A stretch of DNA of 64,000 nt from positions 2,154,001 to 2,218,000 of the forward strand of contig NC_087390.1 of NCBI RefSeq assembly GCF_963675165.1. The letters are read 5' to 3'. Origin of the DNA: Halichondria panicea. Taxonomy: Eukaryota; Porifera; Demospongiae; Suberitida; Halichondriidae. Positions 24,501 to 33,071 of the stretch are shown piece after piece. The notes beneath the pieces are model-generated. The model did no database searches and was not told the origin of the DNA. It saw only the letters and a list, made by a program, of their open reading frames with translations. Position numbers and translations under genes: made by a program. How positions within the stretch are numbered: the first letter of the stretch is position 1; each line of letters starts with the position of its first letter.

Positions 24501-24818
24501 GCACTCTATCTAAGTCTTACTTGCCGTCTATGAATGTAACTCAACTTTTCAAGGTATTGTCCAGATATTTAAAACGAATGTAATATTAAAGCACTGGAGT
24601 GTCCGTTGTATTAGAACAGCGAAAATTGCCCAAAAGAGTGTCCGGGGTAATTAGAAGTGTCCGATAAATTAGAAGATATACGGCATGTACTTTTTGATGT
24701 ACTTTTTGATCTCATCCTTTGCCCCACCCCCTCTCAGCTGGTGATGTTTGTGAGGGACTGGGCAGGTCGCAGGAACATTGCTAAAAAGACTCTAGTGGAT
24801 GAACGATTCTTGTTGTGA
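8215..24818 (+). CDS. TMEM67: Meckelin (TMEM67), copy 1
   Basis: Transition-zone multi-pass membrane protein, a component of the MKS module of the ciliary gate. Exons: 8,215-8,404; 8,528-8,604; 8,660-8,762; 9,077-9,204; 17,003-17,122; 18,518-18,718; 19,018-19,170; 19,295-20,263; 20,388-20,478; 20,562-20,717; 21,242-21,340; 21,693-21,779; 22,487-22,879; 22,955-23,152; 23,433-23,568; 23,619-23,695; 23,827-23,929; 24,068-24,209; 24,738-24,818. All have GT-AG borders with compatible phases. The protein has a signal peptide (MLSVAVLCSLLGALW), a Cys-rich extracellular region, then transmembrane segments and the family's conserved tail: VDVFFIDWEKP, VSIWRTYFVVNEWNE, RQFVDLCS, YYIHGKSVHGHAD-like and KKTLVDERFLL. 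About 940 codons without the minisatellite; human meckelin has 995. A short Cys-rich stretch between exons 4 and 5 was not found. Exon 8 carries about 23 units of a 29-bp repeat that introduces stops, so this copy may be non-functional unless the tract is spliced out. Confidence 0.88.
8482..8495 (+). promoter_or_regulatory. X-box-like (RFX) 14-mer in TMEM67 intron 1
   Basis: GTTTCTATGGTAAC is a full match to GTHNYYATRRNAAC, about 270 bp downstream of the TMEM67 start. It is conserved at 33,337-33,350 although the surrounding intron has diverged. Confidence 0.5.
9237..9297. repeat. Perfect 28-bp-arm hairpin
   Basis: Arms 9,237-9,264 and 9,270-9,297 are perfect complements (CGTTTACTACAATGTTTTGC in the left arm) around a 5-base loop. 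It lies 33 bases after the TMEM67 exon 4 donor and is missing in copy 2. Confidence 0.9.
9869..9986. repeat. Foldback element
   Basis: Arms starting ACTTATTGTCCACTACAT and ending ATGTAGTGGACAATAAGT, with GC-richer spacer CCTCCGAGGACGAGG. There is no coding content. Confidence 0.7.
10093..10202. repeat. Foldback element
   Basis: TATAGCTTGTAACCAGTGCT is mirrored by AGCACTGGCTACAAGCTATA with arms of about 35 bp. Confidence 0.7.
10892..11326. mobile_element. Non-autonomous element with CAGTAGACTCTCG ends and TA target duplication
   Basis: Left end CAGTAGACTCTCGTTAATCCGG-type, right end CCGGAATAGCGAGAGTCTACTG, both flanked by TA. The internal repeats (GGCCGGAATAGCGAG) are typical of Tigger/pogo-like MITEs in invertebrates. 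No transposase is present. Confidence 0.7.
11348..11456. repeat. Foldback element
   Basis: TTGACTGGTTGACTAGTA near the left end and TACTAGGCAACCAGTCAA at the right form arms of about 40 bp. The spacer contains CCGAGGGCGTAGCCCGAGG. Confidence 0.7.
12360..12490. repeat. Short tandem repeat (about 37-bp unit, roughly three copies)
   Basis: GCACCCCAGGCACTCCTGTC recurs with GAAGCACTCTTGATCCTGTC variants. It makes spurious minus-strand ORFs and is probably not coding. Confidence 0.6.
13115..14695. repeat. Large inverted repeat (arms about 400 bp) bounded by 220-bp direct repeats
   Basis: Left arm about 13,640-14,035 and right arm about 14,073-14,480 are near-complementary (for example GCAGATCGAGCCCCACCCAG against CTGGGTGGGGCTCGATCTGC) around a spacer of about 35 bp. 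Outside them, 13,115-13,335 and 14,475-14,695 are direct repeats ending in ACCGTATACCTCGCTTGCGC and CCGAGGCATAAT. Diverged relatives are near 46,480-46,680 and 58,975-59,340. It is a composite of MITE copies with no coding capacity seen. Confidence 0.75.
14950..15370. mobile_element. Rearranged MITE of the TTATCGGACACTTC family
   Basis: Shares TTATCGGACA, CTTTTGGGCAATTTTCG and AGAGCATGCGAAGTGTCCGG with the complete elements at 24,303-24,683 and 43,825-44,225, but in another order and without a clean pair of termini. Confidence 0.55.
15491..16859 (-). CDS. CARD-like domain plus AIG1-like GTPase, nested antisense in TMEM67 intron 4 (copy 1)
   Basis: Two exons: 16,356-16,859 (start MLKMATYNP, conserved in copy 2) and 15,491-16,291, joined in frame by a GT-AG intron to give about 434 residues. 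Residues about 18-115 are helical, with YYVLVQFLQRS, RIALDFLETS and YHKFVAVLKEQGSW, a CARD/death-fold-like pattern. A Thr-rich linker follows. The GTPase part has P-loop GETGSGKT, DTPGFGDSRG and VVFSNTAD at the G4 place. It stops at FPEVHIYI, where the GTPase at 3,107-4,642 continues for some 240 residues into its coiled coil and Cys/His cluster. CARD-GTPase architecture suggests a signalling or immune role, but this is inference; the CARD call rests on pattern only. Confidence 0.75.
17143..17218. repeat. TG-rich microsatellite
   Basis: GTGGG-rich then (TG)n run shortly after the TMEM67 exon 5 donor. Confidence 0.9.
17230..18290. other. TMEM67 intron 5, no feature recognised
   Basis: AT-rich intronic sequence of about 1 kb. 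I see no ORF, RNA gene or clear repeat in it. Confidence 0.6.
18291..18326. repeat. (TG)n microsatellite
   Basis: Uninterrupted GT run in TMEM67 intron 5. Confidence 0.9.
18418..18513. repeat. (CA)n-rich tract forming the acceptor region of TMEM67 exon 6
   Basis: CACACA/CACCCA tract running directly into the TACAG acceptor of exon 6 at 18,517. The same arrangement in copy 2 is 38,208-38,449. Confidence 0.9.
19392..20062. repeat. 29-bp minisatellite, about 23 units, inside TMEM67 coding exon 8
   Basis: Unit GAGCATGCCCAGTAGTCTCC plus TAACGCACC, with variants at the last positions and two 28-bp units. Units at about 19,945-20,010 carry a GAGAATGACC variant. The left edge is in the codons after YELCILQ and the right edge in SSLLNHTP. 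As 29 is not a multiple of three and TAA/TGA occur in the unit, any reading through the tract stops within two units. The same array with about 14 units is at 39,181-39,583. Confidence 0.92.
20925..21106. mobile_element. hAT-type MITE with CAGTGGYGTAG ends
   Basis: Left CAGTGGTGTAGGCAGG and right complement CCAGTGGCGTAGCCAGG are the well-known ends of small hAT-derived elements. It is nested in the TTTTGCGATC repeat (20,822-21,206) in TMEM67 intron 10. An identical copy is at 40,446-40,627. Confidence 0.7.
22011..22341. mobile_element. MITE with CCGTATAGCGGGTATATTTC ends, TA duplication (copy 1)
   Basis: Termini CCGTATAGCGGGTATATTTC and its complement, both flanked by TA, with inner CCCTCGAAATATACCC and TTCGCGG repeats. 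It lies in TMEM67 intron 12. Related elements are at 41,532-41,862, 56,843-57,050 and 60,478-60,674, with remnants at 46,395-46,455 and 54,112-54,275. Confidence 0.85.
24303..24683. mobile_element. MITE with CCGTATATCTTCTAATTTAT ends (copy 1)
   Basis: Inverted termini CCGTATATCTTCTAATTTAT / ATAAATTAGAAGATATACGG in TMEM67 intron 18. The interior has repeated GTGTCCGG motifs and no ORF. It is present at 43,825-44,225 with small differences. Confidence 0.8.
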
Positions 24819-24914
24819 ACATTCACTCACGACCCATGCAAATAATGTGCAACACTTATCACTTGTTTATGTTATGTACCACAACATGTGCAGAATTGTA
24901 TAAATGTTATTATA

Positions 24915-25298
24915 ATAAGGTGTTACTGAAAATGTTGTTTGCACAAATACAGTGTACACATGCATCAATTGTTATTCTCGATAAGATTACTGAAAATGGT
25001 TTGCACACTACAGTGTACACATGCATCGATTGTTGTTCTCGATAAGATTACTGAAAATGGTTTGCACACTACAGTGTACACATGCATCGATTGTTGTTCT
25101 CGATAAGATTACTGAAAATGGTTTGCACACTACAGTGTACACATGCATCGATTGTTGTTCTTGATAAGATGTTACTGAAAATGGTTTGCACACTACAGTA
25201 CGTGTACACATGCATCGATTGTTGTTCTTGATAAGATGTTACTGAAAATGGTTTGCACACTACAGTACGTGTACACATGCATCGATTGTTGTTCTTGA
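24915..25298. repeat. 61-67-bp tandem repeat, six units, between TMEM67 and the dispanin gene
   Basis: Unit TACTGAAAATGGTTTGCACA ... ATGCATCGATTGTTGTTCTC. The first unit is more diverged and the last two carry an extra GTACGT. It occupies the space between the convergent 3' ends of TMEM67 (24,818) and the dispanin-like gene (25,334). Small ORFs on both strands here come from the repeat. Confidence 0.92.
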
Positions 25299-26476
25299 GC
25301 TATAAAAATGATTACACAAGCAGTCAATACCTTTTAGCGTTGAGCGTGACTGTACACTATTGCATATGTTCCACCAACAAGAGCTATGTTGGCCAGGTGC
25401 AACACAATGCCACTGACGATGCCTCCAATTCCCCACTTCTTAGCATTTTGAGAGTGTTTATGGGCCAGCTCCCTGTCTCCTTTACTCCATTCAGTGTCAG
25501 CCTGCATGCGCGTGGAGGAGGGGTTGGAAAACACCATCATAACATCATCACATAACATGCATGTGTCCATCAATTTACTGTCATGCTTTCCGGATTGACT
25601 TAAATTTTACTCTCTGATTGCTCATAATTTATACTGGCCATGGAATTATTATACCCCAATTTTATTGTATACGTGTATACGTCGATGCATGTGCATTGCA
25701 GGACCTAATGTATAGCGTGAACAGCCATAAGACCATCTTGCATTTAGTTTCCATAGCTGTATACGTATTGTATTACAAGATTATTTTGCTGGTGATAAAT
25801 CTTTCAAACGAGCCAAAATCGGAGAAAATTGATCCTTTGCAGGATCTAACATTGTATTCTGGCTAGGTTTTGCCACAAATTTGATGCTCGCAAAGCATTC
25901 TATAGTATTACGGTCGGTATATAGACACCATTATATAACTGTTCACTTGATGACCAAAGTAGAGTCCGATTGCTCCACAGACTAGGCAACAACAGAACGT
26001 AGCAACAACAGTTAGGGGAAAGTAGTTAGGTGGTTTCACCATTAAGTAAGCATTGTTGTCTTGACGATGCGGGAATGGCTGTGCGTTTGGCTGTTGATTC
26101 ACCACACCACCATAATAGGGTCTTCCTGGCGGTGCTGAGGGTCGGTAAGGGGGCAGGGCAGGCTCACCACTACCACCTGGTGGGGCTGACGGTGCACCTC
26201 CTGCAACAAAATGCACGACATTATAATTATGTGACATGTACCAGCAGTGCTGCACAGAGATCAATATGTATACGTATAGCTAGCTATAATTATATATACC
26301 GTATTACTAGAATGTTTTGCGAGCATGCATGCATCAAACATTTGCGAACTTTGCGATGGTTGATCAATTCGCAACAATAAAATCCGCAAAACCTATTTTG
26401 TTACTAGTAGATACACACGATCCTTGCCAGAACGCAATAGTTAGATCGCAAAGGGTCAACGTACTTTTCTGCTGAT

Positions 26477-28626
26477 CAGGGATAAAGTAAGAGAGGGATT
26501 GGCAACGGGCTAAAAAATGAAACTATCCGTGATGCGCTACGTCATTGGAATGCATAATTTTGTTTTATCTTTTGCAGCCTCCAACCCACGTGGCTAATGA
26601 CATTAAAACAGTGCAGTGCTGCATGCATGTAAACATCATAGCTAGAACTGTTTCCAAGGCAGTGAAGGAGGCTAAAACTGTGCATGATATGGCAACAGCA
26701 GTAGAACCAGCCTCAAGTTCAAGTGAGAAAGTCAAACGAGCTCTGATGGAGGTGATCAACGAGAAACAATTGGAAACACCAAGATTCAGTCTCATGCTAA
26801 AAACTGGGAGAGATATACTTGGTAAGATAGAGGGAGCTGCAAGCAATGAAGCAGAACCTTTTAGTGTCGAACTGGTAGAGGCCCTTCAAAGCTGCTTTGA
26901 TTGTGCTAAGAGGTGCCGTTCTATAGGTACCAAAAAACCAAAGATATTGACCTCATTTCATCAAGTACAACAGGAAAAGCTACCGTCAGTTTGAAGACCC
27001 ACTACTGCACCAGTCAGTTAACCAGAGGCTTTTTGATAAGTTTTTGCAAGAATACTGTCAAGGTTTCATCAGAAGCGACACTGACCATACTACTTCGTCA
27101 GAGGATGCAGGTACATCTAGTATGAGCAAGGATGAACTCAATGTGTTGCAGTATGTCGGAGGGTATGTACTGCACTCGTTACTAAAAAAGTATGAGAAGC
27201 GGAATAGCAGTAAATATGAACAGTTTATAACATGTTTAGGGAATATGGCAGTTTTAAGTGAACACGATAGTTTTCTGGATTACACTAAAGAATGGGTACA
27301 GCGAGTCAACAGAGGAGGCTTATTCCTGCTTAATAATACAACATATCTATTTTTTGTTAGTATAGAAAAACAAGTGAGAAATATTCTTGTGCCTTATTTA
27401 GGCAAGAATCGTACGTCATCCAATGAGCAATTTCAAGAAATTATTATAAAGACTGTATTTGATGATGAGGAGGTACAATGGCACTGGTTGCTGCTAAGCA
27501 ATGATATAGACACTAAAGAGGATGCTAACGAGCTCTTAACTGACATAATTACACTGTGGGTTACAATCAGAGGCTTTTCAATTTGCGCCATGTGGATGGA
27601 ACAATACAAACAAGATATTAAAAAGGGTACAAGGAAATCAGTTAGTTTACGAAAAAAACTCGACACTTAATAATTAATAGTACATGTACATAAATAGCAT
27701 GCAATTATTAACTATTTCTTTTTTTACTACAACGTAAGAGGTGTGCAATCAACTTCGATAGGCTTTTCTAGCAATCTCAAGTAACAGGATCAGGACTCTG
27801 GTCCACCCACGATTTATGTGTAAGGGTCATTGTTGAGTGAAGGACTTGAAGAGTTGTGGCAGGTGGAGAGTCGGCATTGATGGGTGGAGAGTCGGGTAGA
27901 GATTCGGGTGAAGTTGAAGATAGCCCAAATTTCTGAAGACAAAGGAACCAATAAAAATAATACCTCTAAAGGATAGAGGTACTTACATGTACAGGCTGCA
28001 GCTTTCTCTTCTAGTTTTTACTATAATGGATTCTTGGTTTACGAGGCATACTGTAACGTCAACTGCATGGAAACATGAATGAACAGTAAAAACCACATCA
28101 GTTGATAGAGCTGACATTGGTTAACACCGATAATATAATGGCAAGCGTAAAAAATAATGTATGTCTTCAAAAAAGGGGGCAAATGTCATACGTTTAATTA
28201 AACCAAAAATAGCCTGAAAGTACACAAGAAATCATAATCAAAGAAATCTTTGCAGCCCAGTTGGTGAACATAGACACAAATAAGTAGGATTAGTAGGCAC
28301 AGCATCATATAGGTAAGGCAGTGTTTCTTAAAAGGGGCACAAACCTTCAAAAAACCACTTTTTAAGCTCTAGGGCAGCACAGGTCAGGTTTTTATAAATA
28401 AAAGTCACTCTAATTAAAGCACAGACATAATGTAACGCGATTGTATTCAATTACTGGTCTTTAAAACAGACTATGAGCTTAGAAAAAGAATATTCCTTCA
28501 TTTCGCGGGCGTTGTGCCGCGAAAACAAGCGCATCAAGGATGGTAATCGAGTCTCTACGTACAGATCAATGTAAAATGATCACGTGAGTTACTCTCGTTG
28601 CCAATCCCTCTCTTACTTTATCCCTG
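26477..28626 (+). mobile_element. DNA transposon, second copy, in dispanin intron 1
   Basis: Same element as 376-2525 at an offset of 26,101, with 31-bp termini and TGCTGAT at 26,470-26,476 and 28,627-28,633. The transposase frames (26,545-26,994 and 27,044-27,670) have the same break. It moved with the block duplication, not by a new transposition, because insertion site and flanks are the same. Confidence 0.85.
26545..27670 (+). pseudogene. Degenerate transposase in the second transposon copy
   Basis: Two frames identical to those at 444-1569, with the same frameshift, TIRGFSICAMW near the end, and terminating at 27,670. Confidence 0.55.
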
Positions 28627-29207
28627 TGCTGATTTAGCTCATTGGCAAAGGTTTTCACCAGCAAAATGTTACTTTATGATTTTTGCAGACATGCAAAATA
28701 GCAACTATAGCGCCTTTGGTGATTCACTATTGACTACCGTAAATTACGTATAATAGGTGTTGACGGGACCCCAGTGCACAATATAATTATATGCATCATA
28801 TAATATAATTTGCTTGTAAAATGTGCCTATGGGCATGGTCTAGCTACCTGGTATCACGGGAAGAGCTGCTGATGAGGGTAATTGTCCATTTACAATGCCA
28901 TCTTCTTGCAACAGAGGTTTACTTTCTATATTAATTAATTTTGACAACTAACCAAATTGCACATACATGCATTCATGCGCGTTTTTATATATATATATGA
29001 TTGTAGTTGGTGGTAATTATCTTATCTTTTGGTCTGTTGCTTTTGTACATTTGTACTGTTTGATATTACATAAAAAAAAATTTCAACTACTCAAGCCTAT
29101 AATCACTCGCTAAACTAAACACACTAAGTATATAATCAAACTATTATTATAATACATGTCAAAGAAAATAATAGTCAGGATGTACTATATATAGGGTAGC
29201 TAAAACT

Positions 29208-30743
29208 TTACTTTCTTTTCTTGGCTTTTTGCACCACCTCTAGCTTTTTCTTGAGCTCAACTTTGGTCTTTCGAAGGTCTTCGGACTCAGGGCCAGTTGA
29301 AGCTTCAATATGTGTGTCTATTAGAGCCAGCTGGTTTTCCATCAACTTCGTGTAATTCCTTGCAATTCCCAGGGTCTCGAACTCTGTGATTGCTGCGAAA
29401 AGCTCGTCAGACAGCTGTTGTCGTTTGGTTTCAGATCCTTGCATTTGTTCCTCGAGCTCCTCGTAAAGTAGTTTAGCTATTTCTTCATCGCCTTTGGCTT
29501 TGTTGAATTTAGTCTCCATTGCATCATTAACCACAGGTTCGAATGATACTTGTTTCTCGAATAATTTCTCCCCATGATAGTGATATGTGTAGCTGTGCCC
29601 ACACTGGGAACAGGTGCTACCACCTCCCATTGCTCCACAATATCTGAACGACTCTTTATCGAATGATTTGGAAAGACCGCATGGAGCATGACAGTTGCTA
29701 TGGCAGTTAGTGTAAGCACACAGAGTGTTGTGGTGATTGGTTGGTTTTGCTACCCATCGTTCGTTTCGCATTGTAGTTCGAAACTCCTTGTTGAGCTCTT
29801 TTCGACTCAAAGCAGCTGACACTTCTTCCCTCTTCTTTCTTATTTCTTTTTCCAAGCGCATCTGGTTGTCATACTCAGTAAGTGCAACGAGAACAGTGCT
29901 TTCAATGGCTTGTTTTTTCTCATAGAGCTCAACAAATCGATGTGTGTGAACCTGATGGAAATCTTTGATGGTGGTGCACAGTTTACCCAGGACTTTACCA
30001 GTATCTTCAAACGATTTTTTCAGAGAGCTTGCAATTAAGTCAATACCGAGCTGTTTCACTTTACTTCGTGCTTTCTCAAACCGGCAGTAAGGATTTTCAA
30101 TGAAAAAGATGTGCTCGACTTTCTTCCCAAAATATTCAGTTAGTGCATTTGGATCGAAGTTGAGGTCCAGTGCATCACTGGTGTTGCTGAAGACAATGAT
30201 TACATTGTTAAGGATATCTCTTGGCAAAATGGCAGTGATCTCGGAAAGAACGTACTTAAGCGAAACACTTGCTCGAGCTTGACGACCATTGATGATCAGG
30301 CAGACACAGTTAATGTAGTCTTCATTTTTTAGTGCATTCACAATCTTTTTAGCATTTTCCTTGTCTTGGTCCGGACCACGAGAATCACCAAAGCCAGGAG
30401 TATCGATTACTCCAACCTTAAGGTCTCCCACTTCAACATTGTATCGCTTGGCATCATTCGTTTTGCTTTGCATTGCATGGTCCATTGCATTTTCTAGCTG
30501 GATGTCATGAAATTGTTTGAATTTTTCCAGGCCATCAGGTCCATACCCACAGCCAAGATCCTGCACAGTACCGCAGTTGCACAGAAGGTTAAGGAAAGAA
30601 GTCTTGCCAGATCCAGTTTCACCGATGAGAAGCATTTTGAAGGGATGGTGAGGATCTTGTCCTTTGAATGCCTGGAAAAAACCAACGATACCATCAGCAA
30701 TTTTTTCTCCTACACCACGTTTTTTCTTTCCATGAGATGCCAT
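29208..30743 (-). CDS. AIG1/GIMAP-like GTPase with Cys/His cluster and coiled coil (copy 2)
   Basis: 511 residues, protein identical to the 3,107-4,642 gene: P-loop at 41-48, DTPG at 114-117, FSNTSD at the G4 place, Cys/His cluster at 342-390, and a Lys/Glu-rich coiled-coil tail. It is single exon, between BBS5 copy 2 and the dispanin exon 1, all on the minus strand. The identity over 1.5 kb contrasts with the nested GTPase pair, which has diverged to roughly 80 percent. Confidence 0.88.
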   Translation of the reverse strand: MASHGKKKRGVGEKIADGIVGFFQAFKGQDPHHPFKMLLIGETGSGKTSFLNLLCNCGTVQDLGCGYGPDGLEKFKQFHDIQLENAMDHAMQSKTNDAKRYNVEVGDLKVGVIDTPGFGDSRGPDQDKENAKKIVNALKNEDYINCVCLIINGRQARASVSLKYVLSEITAILPRDILNNVIIVFSNTSDALDLNFDPNALTEYFGKKVEHIFFIENPYCRFEKARSKVKQLGIDLIASSLKKSFEDTGKVLGKLCTTIKDFHQVHTHRFVELYEKKQAIESTVLVALTEYDNQMRLEKEIRKKREEVSAALSRKELNKEFRTTMRNERWVAKPTNHHNTLCAYTNCHSNCHAPCGLSKSFDKESFRYCGAMGGGSTCSQCGHSYTYHYHGEKLFEKQVSFEPVVNDAMETKFNKAKGDEEIAKLLYEELEEQMQGSETKRQQLSDELFAAITEFETLGIARNYTKLMENQLALIDTHIEASTGPESEDLRKTKVELKKKLEVVQKAKKRK

Positions 30744-31339
30744 TTCTTAAGAGCAGACCTGGTGAGATGTCTAATTCACTGTAAACTATGGAGCTTTAAA
30801 TAGCTAAAGGACAGGATGCATGAGAAGTGCATGTGTCATTATTGTGTGTATAATTATGAGGGAAAAAACCAGACAATACAGAACAGTATAGCAAAGGGAA
30901 ACTACCAGGGAAAATTTTCATTTGATGTAGTACAGTACATGCATGCAACAGAAAGTCTAGCATAAGATGGATAAGACAGTTGTTTAACTAGGTCACGTCC
31001 CATCTAGGTCTTGGAGAGAGTATCCCTCTGGTAGTTTCTCAATGGCTAGTCCCAGCTCAGGGGAAAACACAGGATTACGATCCACTGACTTGTGGGGGTC
31101 AGCATATATAATACGCCTGCAATTAAGGGTGGGGGTATGAATAAGGGAGACAGTACCTAAAGAATTTTGTTGCCAATTATTTATTTCAAAAGTGTCCATC
31201 TTGTCTTTGGTCTCCACCACCTCAATATCATCAGTCACACTCTCAGGCACTGGCAGAGATTGCTCATCATCACCAGAGTTCTACATACATGAACGGAATG
31301 TACCGTTTCATTGTACCGTTACTTTAATTTAATTTAATG

Positions 31340-31985
31340 AGTAACCAACACACCACAGACTCACTTAGTGTACAACTGCTCTCTCCCAGTAGGATACCAT
31401 AGCTTGAGCTCTCATAAGGTTTGGACATCACTAACAGCTGTCTGGAACCTGTGTGTTTAAATACGTGAAGATGAATTCAAACTGAGTCTTGTCAATTTTA
31501 CAACGCTTCAGTTGTCGACCTGGCCCTCTCTGTTTCTATGGAAACAGATGGCAAATATATAGAGTGACTCTACTAATTTTACACAAGTACATTGCATTCT
31601 ATATCACAGTGAAGTCATAGGAATGTTCTTGACACACGTACAGCAGTTGCACAAGAGAAAAATTTAATTATTTAGCATGCTGAAAGAGCTATATAACCAG
31701 CCATAAAAAGTTAAACTTATGATACTAATTTGGTCACTGCACAAGTATTCAATTGAAAAAACCAGACAAAAAATTAATAACAAAAGGCCCACAAATTAAT
31801 CATAAAAACATACAGATAGTACACTATAACTGTATACCCGCAATTGGGAAAGCCTTTGAGTGCTAGCATAACTGAAACCTTTCTGCTACATTGTATATAG
31901 GATATTATCAGCTATAAGACCCACCAAAAGGTGCCTTACTATACACCTGTTGGACACCAGGCAACCTTCACCACACAAGTTTCAA
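31340..31985. repeat. Single decayed BBS5 exon 5-6 unit
   Basis: Equivalent of the tandem pair at 5,240-6,543 but with one unit. It has the same internal deletions, so the decay predates the block duplication. Confidence 0.8.
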
Positions 31986-32631
31986 TGAGTAACCAACACA
32001 CCACAGACTCACTTAGTGTACAGCTGCTCTCTGGGCAGTAGCTTCAACTCTTTGCTCTCTCCCAGTAGGGCACTCCGTAGCTTGAGCTCTCGATAAGGTT
32101 TGGACGTCTCGTACGCTGTGTACACTGACATCACCGTGGAGAACAGGCGAGGGCTGTCCGGGACCTGTGTACAGGGAGGGAGGGGATTGGTTGATGAAAA
32201 GAACGTTTTATGGAAAGAATAATTACTGAATGAAGGTTGGAGGTTATACTTACAAGATTAGTGAAGATGAATTCAAACTGAGTCTTGTCAACTTTAGTCA
32301 TCAAATACAGCGCTTCAGTTGTCCCTCTTTGTTTCTATGGAAACAGTGTCAAATATAGAGTTTCTATTCACGAGTACATTCAGTCACAGTGCACTCACAG
32401 AATTCACTCTCTTTGTAGTCACTGAGGTCACTGTGTGGTAACCAATGGCTACAAGAGGGTATATAAGCAAATGTACAGAATTATAGGCTAGTTGGTGAAA
32501 GCAATGAATGGATGTACATGTACACCAGAGCTTCTTGCTAACTCACAAAGGTTGACTCTCTGATAGTCAGCTGACGTCCAAATCACTCGCAGGTTGGTCA
32601 CAAACAGTTTACCTGTGTGGGGAGACTTAGT

Positions 32632-32644
32632 GTTACCTGGTAAC
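32632..32644 (+). promoter_or_regulatory. Palindromic X-box-like site in BBS5 intron 2, copy 2
   Basis: GTTACCTGGTAAC consists of the two RFX half-sites GTTACC and GGTAAC with one base between. In copy 1 the half-sites are pushed apart by an 11-bp insertion (7,172-7,196). Confidence 0.35.
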
Positions 32645-32929
32645 ATAACAACAACATACCTCTGTGTCCATTGTTCCCTTTAGTGTCCTCTACTTGAGAC
32701 AAGTAGTCGATCACCGACTCTCCCGCCCTCATCTGGAGCAGGCTGGATGCGTGCAGGTGTGTAATGGGTACCATAAAAATAATGATACTTTACACATAAT
32801 TATTATTAAAAAACTAACTTGCTGTACATACAACCCATGCTTTCAGTGTATATTGTCAGTTTTGTCCCAGCATAATTACACACTATCTACTGCACTGTAC
32901 TGGATATCCATACAGCTGACAGAGGCCAT

Positions 32930-33071
32930 TTTCACAGCAGCAGATCAGGATGGAGATACGCCCCCCTATCCTGCAGGGGGAGGGTGGAGATACGCCCCCC
33001 CTCTATATCCTGCATGACCCCTATCGACCTCTGCTCCATGATTTAGACACCTCTTCTCGATCTCCGGAGCT
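32930..33071. promoter_or_regulatory. BBS5-TMEM67 divergent intergenic region, copy 2
   Basis: About 140 bp between the two ATGs, with two GGTGGAGATACGCCCC-like repeats as in copy 1. A shared promoter is inferred from the head-to-head layout. Confidence 0.5.

Larger units (their letters stand above)
25334..28929 (-). pseudogene. Dispanin-like (CD225/IFITM-related) gene copy 1, start codon lost
   Basis: Exon 1 28,848-28,929, exon 2 25,947-26,200, exon 3 25,334-25,501, all with GT-AG borders in phase. The predicted protein is about 170 residues: acidic N-terminus with a dileucine, Pro/Gly-rich linker (YRPSAPPGRPYYGG), PPNY just before a first hydrophobic segment that has a CCC triplet (VATFCCCLVCG), a loop with the CD225-like pattern GDREL...SQNAKKWGIGGI, then a second hydrophobic segment. 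The start is ATA at 28,927-28,929 where the next copy has ATG; the next in-frame Met is just before KPPNY. Intron 1 holds the 26,477-28,626 transposon. It may still be transcribed. Dispanins are two-pass membrane proteins; IFITMs among them affect membrane fusion. Confidence 0.72.
30993..32929 (-). pseudogene. BBS5: BBS5, copy 2, N-terminal half well preserved but gene incomplete
   Basis: Exons with good borders: 32,660-32,732 (MRAGESVIDYLSQVEDTKGN), 32,547-32,612 (KLFVTNLRVIWTSADYQRVN), 32,399-32,448 (IGYHTVTSVTTKRVNS), 32,254-32,334 (TEALYLMTKVDKTQFEFIFT), 32,013-32,164 (VPDSPRLF...[10 protein letters not shown]) and the last exon(s) 30,993-31,280 (DDIEVVE...[14 protein letters not shown]). 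The first DM16/PH-like repeat reads intact. Exons for the second repeat (about residues 155-270 of the human protein) are not found. The gap 31,281-32,012 holds only a decayed copy of exons 5-6, and joining the flanking exons directly would shift frame. Exon 1 (ATG at 32,929) no longer resembles BBS5 after the first codons and its donor is changed. It is probably a pseudogene or an incomplete gene. Confidence 0.82.

Noticed and set aside
25008..25278. Minus-strand ORFs repeating VVCKPFSV
   Set aside because: Translations of the 61-67-bp tandem repeat; no start context or homologue.
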